In this document: positions 47,789 to 57,238 of the stretch, in pieces
Layout: every line of letters begins with the position of its first letter
Numbering within the stretch: position 1 is the first letter of the stretch
Assembly (NCBI GenBank): GCA_020975725.1
Contig: QXJR01000027.1
Location: forward strand, 558,001 to 622,000
DNA from: Picocystis sp. L7
Taxonomy: Eukaryota; Chlorophyta; Picocystophyceae; Picocystales; Picocystaceae
Reading direction: 5' to 3'
DNA: 64,000 nt
Translations under genes and position numbers: made by a program
The notes under the pieces: model-generated
What the model saw: only the letters and a program-made list of their open reading frames with translations
Told to the model about the DNA's origin: nothing
Database searches by the model: none

Positions 47789-47998
47789 AGACGAGCTCGC
47801 ACGGATCCGGACGACTTTGGACGCGAACCACTGACGCGCGAACGGCCGACGCGCGACGCGCAGAGCGGATTACGTCGACAAGGACGAGGAATCGACCGTG
47901 GCGGCGTGATGCGGTCGGTTGGATTGTAAACAAGGGAGGTTTGGAATGCTGCATCGCGACATTCGTGACCCATCCGACCGCCGCTTGGAACGCGAATC

Positions 47999-48820
47999 TC
48001 AACTTCGACGCGTGCTCTTCTCCTTCTTGCGACGCGATGGCGTCGGTTTCGGCGCGTGCTTGCCGTGGTGAACGCGACGCTTGCCTTCTCGTTTCGGGTT
48101 CGGAAGCGTCTCCACCACTTCCACCTGGTGCGATGGACGCGGTGTCGGACCGGATCCTTCTGTCGGCGAGGTTTGGCGACGCGCTTGACGCGATTGGCCT
48201 CCTTCTACCTGGTTCGTGCGTGCTTCTCGATCCTGCTCCTCATGGTACGATTGGTGCGCCTTCTTCGCCGACGTCTCGGCCGTGGACAGCACGTATTGGC
48301 TGTCCACGGCCACGGACTGCAACATCTGGTGGAATCCTTCTTCGTCTTCTTCGCTGCTGCTGCTGCTGCTGGATGCTTTGGATTTCCTTCGATTGCCGAC
48401 CTTGTCTTCCTCTTCTCGTGCAGTGGCAGTGCCATGGAGCGGCATCCGTCCATCGGTGGAACAACGCCGACCTGCGCTTGAATCCGCAGCTGTCGAAGCC
48501 AGTGGCGTGGAAAACGCGGTCCCAGGCTTGACTTGGGAGAACAAACGCACACCTGTGGCTGCATCCGATCCGTCCTTCCTGATCGAAGAATTGGGAGGAA
48601 GATGCTGCGTCTCTTCGTACCATCGATCGAGCTTGCGCTCCAACATCTGAGCGACCTTCAACTGGAACGGAGTGGTGACGAACGCCTCGGCGTCGGAATC
48701 CAAGTCGCGGCTCCGCTTCGGAGGCAACGCGATCGCCTGCGCACGGATCGAATCGCTCTGCACGGCGACGGAGGCGAACCTCGCACGTGCGTCTTCGTCC
48801 TCGCCGCTGGAAGAATCCAT
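47999..48820 (-). CDS. CUSTOS/C12orf43-like nuclear protein
   Basis: A 273-aa low-complexity protein starting MDSSSGEDEDARARFASVAV. Three short blocks match the CUSTOS family in order: DAEAFVTTPFQLKVAQMLER (compare TTPEFRxHVAKKL), GVRLFSQVKPG (compare GFRLFxxSVPG), and after a Ser-Glu run EDEEGFHQMLQSVAVDSQYV (compare EEWRRCREAAVSASDIL). The C-terminus is very basic (KREGKRRVHHGKHAPKPTPS), as expected of a nuclear or nucleolar protein. CUSTOS in vertebrates modulates Wnt/beta-catenin signalling, which cannot be its role in an alga. Start is the ATG of MDSSSG. The family match is recognised by eye and moderate. Confidence 0.6.
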   Translation of the reverse strand: MDSSSGEDEDARARFASVAVQSDSIRAQAIALPPKRSRDLDSDAEAFVTTPFQLKVAQMLERKLDRWYEETQHLPPNSSIRKDGSDAATGVRLFSQVKPGTAFSTPLASTAADSSAGRRCSTDGRMPLHGTATAREEEDKVGNRRKSKASSSSSSSEEDEEGFHQMLQSVAVDSQYVLSTAETSAKKAHQSYHEEQDREARTNQVEGGQSRQARRQTSPTEGSGPTPRPSHQVEVVETLPNPKREGKRRVHHGKHAPKPTPSRRKKEKSTRRS

Positions 48821-49004
48821 ACGCGCCAACCACGTCCGCCGAAACGTCAAGTGTGGGATTTCGGTCCAAACCAACCCTTGTCCAATGAAACCCGTAGAAT
48901 CTAGAAAAGAACTCGTGTTACACCATATTTTTTTCTTCTATATGTACAACTTCAATCATACCAAGAGCGGTGGGATGCAAAATAAGCGCGATCCTCGCAC
49001 GTGG

Positions 49005-51668
49005 CTATTCTGCAAGAAGCTGCTTCTGAGAGGAAACAGCCTTGTCCCAGACGGCCAACATGTCTTGGACGCTCAGGCCCCTCTGCCCAGCTACCTCAGA
49101 ACCAAACAATTTCTTTGCAGCATTGTAACCTTTGAAAGGCTCTTTTTCACTCTCGAAGAGAGGAACTAGGCTCCCATCGCCACTGCGTATGATAGTGATG
49201 TGTTCACCCTCGTACACCTTCCGCCCCAAGCCGTCCTCGTCGCCACCGTCGACCGTGACTGGATCTGCAGCGTCGATTTTCTTCATGAGATTCTCCTGAT
49301 TTGCACTTGTCTGAGCACTGTCTCCAGTTGCTTCTGTGCAATCCACACCAGCGCCGTTCTGAATGCCTTCCGCTTCTGAGACATTCAGTTTCGTGCTTTC
49401 CATGCTATCCAGGAACTGTTCACTCACTCTCAGGCAGTCACCGAATGGAGGATATAGGTGCATGGAAACATTGCTCAGACCATTTGCAGCAACAAAGTGT
49501 GACTGGTTCGTTGGATCTCCATTCGCAGAAGGGCCGACCTGCATTCTTGCATTCTCACCAAAAGCACTTCTGATGTTGGAAGAAATTTCCTTGCCCGCAC
49601 TCTCAGCCATTCCCAACGTTTTTGCCTTGACTTGGTTGGAAACCTTCTCAATCTTCAGCACCTGCTCAGAAAGGTCCTTGTTCTCACCTGTTTCAAGAAC
49701 CGCTTTCGAAGGAATCTTTGCTGCAGCAGGCACAGAGGATGGGACCAAAGGGGGTTTGCGGTTGCTGGACGGAGATGTTTTGCCCTTTGCAGTAGATGTA
49801 GCGGTCTTCTTTGCTGCCTGGGAAGCCTTGGCCTTAGCACTTCCTGTGGCCGGCTTTTTCCTCGGTTTCTCTGATGCTTTTTCCCCAATGTTAACTGCCT
49901 GCTGTGAGACAGGCTCTGCTTTCCTCGACCTCTTTGCTGGTGGCTTGGATACTTGAGATACTTTCAGGGTGCCCTCATTCCCTGCTGCAGGTTTCACCCC
50001 AGCTGCAGGTGGAGCTCCCATTGCGCTCACTTGGGGATGGGTTTGAGAGTGGGGTTGCATCTGAGCCTGGGACTGCCAATGTTGTCTGAGTTGAGCACGC
50101 TGGCTTTGCCATGCGTGCAATGGTTGATAAGTGCTAAGCCACTTCATTATCGCATTCAGCTGGTCAAACTCCTGCCGGGTCCTTCCCTTTGCGGAAAACC
50201 TCGGATCGTCCCTTGAACTGCTCAACAATGGGATGATGGCATCTGCGCAATCAATGAACTTCCTTGCTCTCTCGTACGTCTTGGGATCAAGCTTATCAGC
50301 TGCACACTTTTCTGACATCTTGAGACGTAGATCTTCTAAGTCCACAAGGTACTTGTCACGCAGATGGTGGACCAGCGACCAGTATCGGTGCTGGAGTTCG
50401 TTTGCATCCGCCATCCAACTGCTGTTTTCTGTGGTAGGTACACCAGTGAATTGGGCAACCATTGGCTGGTTCCTGCCTCCGGAGTTACTGGGCATCGGCA
50501 TTCCTGCACCTTGGCCCCCTGAAGGCTGCCTTACCGCTGGTTGTTTTCCTTCAAGCTGGGCCTTCTGGCTGACAAGGTTTTGAAGGATTTGCTGAAGTCT
50601 GAACTTATCGGTATCATTCTTCACCGACTGCAACTTCTGCCATACCAACTGTATATTACGTTTGAGAGCCATGCTATTCTTCATGTAGGATGCCGTGGAA
50701 TTCATGCTGCCATCATAAAGGTTGTGACCCTTTCCATCCGAGGTAGGCCCCACGGCGGAGGCCAATGCCTCTCCTCGCAGCTCAGCAACCCCAGGTTGAT
50801 GATGCAGCATCCCTTGTTGAGGCGCAGAACCTGAGTTCTGCCGTTGGTAATGGCCTTGGTATTGCAAATCGCCTGCTTGTTGCGCCGAGGCTTGCCCAAC
50901 GATGGGTGGATAGCTTGACTGCTGCCCCATTTGCATGGCTCCCCCACTAGAATGCAGACCGTAACTGGGACCGGAAATTTCTGGCACTATTGTGTACTGA
51001 TCCCCCCCACCTCCCGAAGACACCCAGGGTTCCACTGGGTACGATGCATTCATTTGTCTGGTATAGTTGGCATACTGGTCTTGTTCGCTCTGCCCACCCG
51101 CTGTGGCCCCAGCGTCCGTGTCCAGGAACATCTTTGCCATGTAGGCGAAGTCGTCCATTTCTTGATCTACATTGGCGTTGTACGAATGGTTTGGTGGGTG
51201 TGACTGCCTTGAGTGCTGTGCTGTGTAACCCTGTTGCATCCCCTGGCTGCCCTGACCAGCTGTTGTCCCTTGCAAGGGAGGTTGACGGTAGAGTGTGTCT
51301 GCTTGGGAAAGGACCGTATAATTTTGCTGGCCCATCTGGTCTGCAATAGCCGGACTATTTGAGTAGCTTCTGACCTGCTGCAGCGACGTCCTCGTTCCAT
51401 CCCCGTAGAGATCGGTCACGCTTCCTGCGCCCTGATTTGCAGACCTGCGTTCTTCTTCCGCCCTTTGCTTCAGCTTGGCCAGCTTGATGGCGATCTTCTG
51501 CAGGTACTCTTGCCTGGATCGTGCGCTCTCGAAAGTTCTCCGTTCGAATTCTGCCGCAAGGGCCTCGAGTCTCCTCGGATCTTCGGTGGATCCGCTGGTT
51601 TGGTGGAGCACTTGCAAGATCTTGGCCACGACATTGGAGCGTTCGTTCGGGTTCATGCCCTCGGCCAT
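49005..51668 (-). CDS. MED15: Mediator subunit 15-like protein with KIX domain
   Basis: An 887-aa transcription co-activator subunit. Residues about 6-70 form a plant-type KIX domain (NPNERSNVVAKILQVLHQTS, RLEALAAEFERRTFESARSR, QEYLQKIAIKLAKLKQR). A long Gln/Ser/Gly-rich disordered region follows, as in Arabidopsis and animal MED15. Around residues 420-540 a conserved-looking helical region occurs (HRYWSLVHHLRDKYLVDLED, YERARKFIDCADAIIPLLSS, FDQLNAIMKWLSTYQPL). The C-terminus (PFKGYNAAKKLFGSEVAGQR...SVQDMLAVWDKAVSSQKQLL) is less familiar. The KIX domain binds activators. Single exon. Confidence 0.8.
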   Translation of the reverse strand: MAEGMNPNERSNVVAKILQVLHQTSGSTEDPRRLEALAAEFERRTFESARSRQEYLQKIAIKLAKLKQRAEEERRSANQGAGSVTDLYGDGTRTSLQQVRSYSNSPAIADQMGQQNYTVLSQADTLYRQPPLQGTTAGQGSQGMQQGYTAQHSRQSHPPNHSYNANVDQEMDDFAYMAKMFLDTDAGATAGGQSEQDQYANYTRQMNASYPVEPWVSSGGGGDQYTIVPEISGPSYGLHSSGGAMQMGQQSSYPPIVGQASAQQAGDLQYQGHYQRQNSGSAPQQGMLHHQPGVAELRGEALASAVGPTSDGKGHNLYDGSMNSTASYMKNSMALKRNIQLVWQKLQSVKNDTDKFRLQQILQNLVSQKAQLEGKQPAVRQPSGGQGAGMPMPSNSGGRNQPMVAQFTGVPTTENSSWMADANELQHRYWSLVHHLRDKYLVDLEDLRLKMSEKCAADKLDPKTYERARKFIDCADAIIPLLSSSRDDPRFSAKGRTRQEFDQLNAIMKWLSTYQPLHAWQSQRAQLRQHWQSQAQMQPHSQTHPQVSAMGAPPAAGVKPAAGNEGTLKVSQVSKPPAKRSRKAEPVSQQAVNIGEKASEKPRKKPATGSAKAKASQAAKKTATSTAKGKTSPSSNRKPPLVPSSVPAAAKIPSKAVLETGENKDLSEQVLKIEKVSNQVKAKTLGMAESAGKEISSNIRSAFGENARMQVGPSANGDPTNQSHFVAANGLSNVSMHLYPPFGDCLRVSEQFLDSMESTKLNVSEAEGIQNGAGVDCTEATGDSAQTSANQENLMKKIDAADPVTVDGGDEDGLGRKVYEGEHITIIRSGDGSLVPLFESEKEPFKGYNAAKKLFGSEVAGQRGLSVQDMLAVWDKAVSSQKQLLAE

Positions 51669-53028
51669 GTCACGTGCGTCCGTTTCGGACCACGCGTCCT
51701 TTCCTTTTTTCCGTGCTCTCCTGTATCTCTCCTACGAATGTGCCAGCCGGTGGCGCGTTTCGAGCCGGAGCGCGTGCGACGGCGCCCTTCGAGGGGAACG
51801 GTTGGTCCTTGCGTGTCCCTCTTTCTCTTCGGCGTCTCGTCCGCACGCGGTCCGTTCCGATCTCTTTTCTTTCCCCTTGGGCGTTCCCTTCCTTTGCACT
51901 CGGTTCCTAGGCCTTCGTTCGCACCCGATCGACGCCGGATCCGACGCACGTGCGCCCACGTGCTTGGCTCCGAGGTGCGGCGTGTGCGCCGATCGTGGCC
52001 GAGCACGTCTGATCTCTTCTCCCTCTCGTCCTCCCTCAGACCCCCCTGGGAGCCAAAAGGGGGGTCCGAATGCCCGGGCCATGCGATCCGTTGTCCGGGG
52101 AAAAAGGGACCCCGAATCGGAGGGGTGGGGCGGTGGAGGGGAGGTCCCCCCAGGAATCGCCTTGGAGATGGATGGTTGACCCGGACGGTCCCTTTCACCC
52201 TTCTCCGGTCGAAAGGGATCCCCTCGGGACACGCCCTGGTGGTCCCGTCCCGTCCTGCCCTCCCCTTCAGGGTCCCTTCTATCGGGGTCGACAACCGGGT
52301 TCCGAACCGGAATGTTCCCGGTGGAGATGGGAAGGAAAAGGGGAACAGAAAGGATGGGTGGTCCCCATCGTCCTCGTCCTCCAAGGCATGGTGGCGGCGG
52401 TCCGCGCAAGTGAGTGGACGGATCGAAGCGTCGAAAGCGGACAAGAAAGGGGCAAGCGCGGTGATTAAGAAACATTCCTCGTTCAGGAAAGATCGCGGAT
52501 CGATTCCGTGAGCTTGGCGACAAGAAACCACCCATAAAATATGAGCGCAAGAAAGGCACAAACCCAACGACCGAAACCAGGCCGGTCCACCAGAACGGAT
52601 CGGAAAGAACTCGGAAAATTCGCACCAAAAAAGACAAATGGGCGACCTCGTGCTGACCTTATTAGAATGGACAAGATACGCGTGCGGGGGAGACGAACGA
52701 CACACCGGTTCTTCAGGACAAGCAATCGAACACCAGGGAAAGGAAGTGTGAAGGTAAGAAAGGGGACGATACGAGGATCGAACGACTCCGGCCGCCGGTA
52801 TCTAGGCTTTGCGCTCGACCATGCGCATAGCCTTCATGTACGTGGCCAATATGAACGTTCTTGTGTATTTGCGACGTGCAGCGCACAACTCTTATGTGTC
52901 CTGCACTACTAGAACACAACGACAGATCCGTCCGAACGGACAGCATCGCTGACATGCCTGTGATCCAAGAATGATCGAAAGAGGATGACAATAGAGGATA
53001 GACATCGATTATTTGGACATGCCCAGCA
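51669..53028. other. Intergenic, about 1.36 kb, between MED15 and Sec23
   Basis: The left kilobase is very GC-rich and therefore open in many frames; these frames show no conservation. On the plus strand a GTGAGT (about 52,406) and a CTGACC-TTATTAG (about 52,645-52,656) resemble the local intron pattern, so a small spliced transcript is possible. On the minus strand 52483-52725 is open, ends with one hydrophobic stretch (VCAFLALIFYGWFLVA), but lacks an ATG. Neither is called as a gene. Confidence 0.4.
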
Positions 53029-55272
53029 TCAAGATTGAGTGGACAGCTTCGCAAGGTGCTCCATGAATACTTGAAGAGATACATCGTCCGTGAAAATCAC
53101 CTCACCCCCGCCGTAGCCCTGGTTGGTGTGCGTGACAGATGGATTGAGCTTGGCAAGGAGGAAACGTGCCTGGGAGCCGTGCTGATCACACTCCAGCAAT
53201 TTTGGTACTGGAGACCGCTCGCAAATAAGGCCGTCCGCATCTGCGAGGGGAGCCTCTAGCAATTCTTTGAACGTTACGTATTCTTCCTGCAGATGGTAAC
53301 CTGCCTTCCTCCATTCTGCCACCGTCTTGCCGTAGTGCACAACAACCATAAAGTAAGTGTCCAGCAAGAGAATCTTGTCCGGGGATACCGAGGAAGCATC
53401 CAGCAACACCGGTTGCGGTGGACCATCCAAACCGTACGCGAGGAGGGTAGGTTGGATCATCACCAAACAAGATAGCACAGTCTCCCGATTAAGCATCAAC
53501 CTGAAAAAGGATGTTTCGTCAGGAGTGTTGTTAAAGACCTGTAAGAATTGAGACCTTCGCAGGTGGAACATGAACTGAGGGTACAGGGAGAACTGCTCTG
53601 CCAATCTGAGTGACGAGGGATCGTCCTTGATATACTCTCCAAACTTCGATACAAAGCGGATCAGCGACCTGTCAAGCCATCGTAATACGTCAAACGACTC
53701 CTCGTGCTCCGCCTTGAATGCAGCAAGTCTAGCCATCACAACAGCAGCTGCCTCCTGGTCGAAGCCCAGCGTAAGATCCTGAGACGCAGCATCTGCCCAA
53801 CGACGTGCGGCAGTGACTACCCTACAGCGGGACTGGCCACTGCTATGCTGATATTTTGTGATAAATTGAAGCACTAAAAACTGACCTGCTGGGATTGGGT
53901 TGTTGTGCTGGTTGACCACCTCAAAAATAATCGATAATGTCGTGTTTTTGTCTAGAGAACAGATTTTCCATGCTGATGTTCCTCCCAATCCAGTCTCTGT
54001 TTCGGCAACGTACTGGTTTCGTTTATTCAACGATGCACATGGGCCAATAGCCCCTGAAACACGCACTTCTTTTGAACATGCAACTTCTAATGTTGCGCCA
54101 AACGCCATTTTTAGATGGTCATGCTCGTCCCTCTCAAAAATTCTTTGAAGAGACTTTCTAAAAATATCATGATCGAAAGTCTCAGCCAAAACGATGACAC
54201 CTCCCGTCGCATCGATGCAAACTTTCATCTCAGCAAGCCCCACCTGATCTAACGAACAAGCAAACACATCCAGAACATGGCTATTGTGAACGAGTTTCTG
54301 GGCGATGTTCGAATAGTACTTCACCGCGTTCCGAAAGACTTTCATACTTCCCTTTTCAAAGTCTTGATGTGTGCGTATGGGTTCAGAGAGGTCCGTGCCC
54401 ACACAACGCCCAGGACCATTGGTGCACGGCCCGGCGGTGAAGACCATGATGCGAGTTCCAATTCCCTGAAGAGTACCTTCCAGCAGTGCCGTGGCTACCC
54501 CCACTGCAGCGCCGGTGGATCTTCTGGGACGGGCTCCTTGAGACACTGGAAACGCATCTGCTTGTAGCTCATCCATGATGCTTTCGAATACAAACTCGCA
54601 CTCCGAAATCGGCATCATGAAGCGATTTGAACCCATCGTTTCCGGTTGGCGTTGCCTTCCCTGAAGCCCCAAAAGTCCCAGCTGTGTCTGGATCTCGTTG
54701 AATGCTGGTTCCACACTTCCTTGGAACACGTAGGATCTCATGATATCTGGCGAGCTCAGCTCATGCACATGTACCATTGTTCCAAAAGATATGAGCCCGA
54801 CGACCGCGTTCTCTGGCAGCAAGCTGAGCACTTGTTTCATGGCATCCTTCATATTCTGGAACTCTTCTTCCGTAGGACAGCAGAGATCCACGACGAAGAG
54901 GAACGACGGGGGTTTGTCTGCTTGTTGTGGAAGCGTGTATTCGATGCACGTGTAGGAGGGGAACAGTTCGGCCGGCAGATTGTTCTCCGACATGCCTGCA
55001 TACTGCGGTGGGAATCCACTTCTCGCGTGGCAGAAGGGACAAAGCCAAGTCTTGGAGGCGAAGTCCACCTGCGCGTATGGGTTCAGCACGCTCTGGCACT
55101 GCTTGCAGAGCACTGGAGCGTACGGGACGAGCGGCATCTGCTCCACATCTTTGATTGGCGTGGTGTTCACGGCGAACGGGACGACGCATCGAGCCGCTTC
55201 CAGGCGACTGCTCGGCCACGCATTCCACACGAACCGCAATCCGTCTCTCGACTCGAGCTCGTGGAAGTCCAT
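53029..55272 (-). CDS. SEC23: COPII coat protein Sec23
   Basis: GTPase-activating subunit of the COPII inner coat for ER-to-Golgi transport. The 747-aa protein starts [21 protein letters not shown] zinc finger (Cys56, Cys59, Cys78, Cys81: LCKQCQ...[10 protein letters not shown]) is followed by a trunk domain ([75 protein letters not shown]). Next are the beta-sandwich ([20 protein letters not shown]), the helical domain, and the gelsolin-like end ([50 protein letters not shown]). Order and length match the family. The first in-frame ATG follows a GTG. Single exon, divergent from the p47-like gene. Confidence 0.97.
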   Translation of the reverse strand: MDFHELESRDGLRFVWNAWPSSRLEAARCVVPFAVNTTPIKDVEQMPLVPYAPVLCKQCQSVLNPYAQVDFASKTWLCPFCHARSGFPPQYAGMSENNLPAELFPSYTCIEYTLPQQADKPPSFLFVVDLCCPTEEEFQNMKDAMKQVLSLLPENAVVGLISFGTMVHVHELSSPDIMRSYVFQGSVEPAFNEIQTQLGLLGLQGRQRQPETMGSNRFMMPISECEFVFESIMDELQADAFPVSQGARPRRSTGAAVGVATALLEGTLQGIGTRIMVFTAGPCTNGPGRCVGTDLSEPIRTHQDFEKGSMKVFRNAVKYYSNIAQKLVHNSHVLDVFACSLDQVGLAEMKVCIDATGGVIVLAETFDHDIFRKSLQRIFERDEHDHLKMAFGATLEVACSKEVRVSGAIGPCASLNKRNQYVAETETGLGGTSAWKICSLDKNTTLSIIFEVVNQHNNPIPAGQFLVLQFITKYQHSSGQSRCRVVTAARRWADAASQDLTLGFDQEAAAVVMARLAAFKAEHEESFDVLRWLDRSLIRFVSKFGEYIKDDPSSLRLAEQFSLYPQFMFHLRRSQFLQVFNNTPDETSFFRLMLNRETVLSCLVMIQPTLLAYGLDGPPQPVLLDASSVSPDKILLLDTYFMVVVHYGKTVAEWRKAGYHLQEEYVTFKELLEAPLADADGLICERSPVPKLLECDQHGSQARFLLAKLNPSVTHTNQGYGGGEVIFTDDVSLQVFMEHLAKLSTQS

Positions 55273-55817
55273 CACGACAACGGCTTCCTGATCGCAACGC
55301 GTTCTTCAATAACGCACGAGTTGCGCGCTAGCTTCGACGGATCGATCCGAGCATCATCTGCGTTTGGCCGCGGTTTTCGACGACTTCGCCACCAGTACTG
55401 GGGAGTGTCTGACCCAGGAACCGAGGCTTCGATTCAAGGTTCGGATCCGATTGAACCGGGAGGGTCCCTTCTATCGTTCTCCTTCTGTAGGGGTCGAAGG
55501 GCAAGCCCTTGAGAACCTCGCAGACCGGGTGGACGGGAGGGTCGGGGGTCCTTGACGCGAGCGGCCCCGAGCGACTTTCACCGGGGAACTCTCCTGAACA
55601 AAACAGTCGTATTGGTGCATGTACCGATGAGGAAGATACCCTGCCTTCCGATCGAGATCTATGCAGATAGCATCGATATCTCGTTCAGGATCTCGATGGG
55701 CAGCTCGACATGGCCCAGTGTTCGGACTTGGATCGTGGCGATCGCGAAGCGAAGCGCCCAGCAGACGCAGGCGCGCAAACGACCGAAATCTTCGTCCATC
55801 GAGGAGAAGACGTGGCC
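55273..55817. promoter_or_regulatory. Divergent region between Sec23 and p47-like genes
   Basis: About 545 bases. The part near 55,650-55,700 has repeated CGATATC/GATCGAGATC motifs (ATCGAGATC, CATCGATATCTCG). An alternative upstream ATG for the p47 gene lies at 55,710 in frame. No other gene recognised. Confidence 0.4.
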
Positions 55818-57115
55818 ATGGAAGGAGAGGGAAGGAGCGAACTTGTGCAGCAGTTCTGCGCGGTGACTGGAGAGACCCCGGAACGTGCGGAATTCTTCCT
55901 GGAAAGCGGTCGTTGGGACCTCGAGACGGCGATCAACGCGTTCTACGGACAGAAAGGAGAAGAAGAGATCCAACGTCCGATGGAACAAGCCGAGGTACCA
56001 CGTGGTGCACCTGAAGGAATGCCTGAAAGAGGTGACGGCGCGTCCGGATCGAGGACGAGGCTGCCACCGACGGGGAACGTGCGAGGTTTTGCGGACCTCG
56101 GAGGACAAGCCTCGAGTGAAGACGAAGAACAGATGGAATGGTTCACCGGCGGCGAGAAGAGGTGGGTCGATGCGCTAGAATCTTGCGTCTTGCTTCAATC
56201 TCGATCGAGCGGAGATGGCTGGAAAGCGTGACTGACGCATGCCTTCGGACACTGCAGCGGAATGATGGTGCAAGACCCGAACAAGAAGAAGGTTCGTTGC
56301 ATTCGCATCTGCATGGTCGTCGATAGGTTCCTCGGTACCGTTCTGACGCGGCTTGGTGTTCGTTGTAGGGAGAAATCGTGGAAGATTTATTCAAGAAAGC
56401 AAGGGAACATGGAGCACAGCAGGGCCGACCCGAGGATCTGAATCCCACGACGGACAAGCCATACAAGGCCTTTGAGGGTGAGGGGCGCACCCTCTCCGGG
56501 GATGTGAGACCAGGCCCGTCATCGCAAGCTGGAGCTCAAGGAGCTCCTCTCACGCACACCATCACCTTCTGGAGCAATGGTTTTACAGTTGACGATGGCC
56601 AATTGAGAAGCTTCGACGACGAGGCGAATGTTCCTTTTCTCCGCAGCATTGCCCGTGGAGAGTGCCCTAGGGAGCTTGAACCTGCAGATCGCAGTGTCCC
56701 CGTGACCGTGAACATGGTGCGAAAGGACCATGAAGAGTGGAAGCCACAGCCTACTCCGAGGTACGTGCCGTTTGCTGGATCTGGCCGTACTTTGGGCAGC
56801 GTTGCTTCTCCTCCATCCCCTGCACCAGCCGCATCCACGCAGCAGGAGGTCGCCGGCGGTATTGGTGTGGATGATTCTAGGCCCACCACTTCGATTCAGA
56901 TTCGTCTTGCGGATGGCACCCGCATGGTGGCTCGTTTCAACTTGGATCAGACGGTGATGGACATTCGCCGCTTCATCGACATGGCCCGCCCGGGTTCTTC
57001 GGGGTCATACACGTTGATGAATGCGAACGATTTCCCGCCCAAGCCACTGACGGACCCTTCCGCCACCATCGAGTCGGCTAATTTGCTGAACGCGGTGGTG
57101 AACCAGCGCTTGTAA
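55818..57115 (+). CDS. NSFL1C: p47/NSFL1C-like UBA-SEP-UBX cofactor of Cdc48, three exons
   Basis: Adaptor that links the AAA ATPase Cdc48/p97 to ubiquitinated cargo and membrane fusion. Exons are 55818-56161, 56258-56291 and 56369-57115; introns of 96 and 77 bp have donors GTGGGT and GTTCGT, CTGAC 22 nt before each end, and acceptors CAG and TAG. The 374-aa product has an N-terminal UBA domain (LVQQFCAVTGETPERAEFFL, WDLETAINAFY). It then has the QMEWFTGGEKSGMMVQDPNK junction typical of p47 (YxGGxxSGxxVxxP), VEDLFKKAREHG, a SEP domain (ITFWSNGFTVDDGQLRSFDD, FLRSIARGECPRELE), and a C-terminal UBX domain (TSIQIRLADGTRMVARFNLD, VMDIRRFI, YTLMNANDFPPKPL). The two splices restore the family sequence exactly. 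Confidence 0.93.
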
Positions 57116-57238
57116 GGTCAGCATGCTCGGATGTCTTCCTCCACACCTCCATCGGGTTCCCACCGTCCTTTCCACTGCTCCTTCCCTTCGGATTCGTCCT
57201 TGTTCTCTTGTCTGGATCCTTCCTTTCCGACCCGCCCC

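Noticed and set aside
51732-52637. 300-350-codon minus-strand frames upstream of MED15
   Set aside because: Arg/Gly/Pro-rich chance openings in GC-rich DNA; plus-strand frames of similar length overlap them and none resembles a protein family.
52741-52830. tRNA-like words (GTTCGATCC and a GCGC-looped D-arm-like hairpin) on the minus strand
   Set aside because: The T-arm and anticodon stem do not pair and no acceptor stem can be formed.
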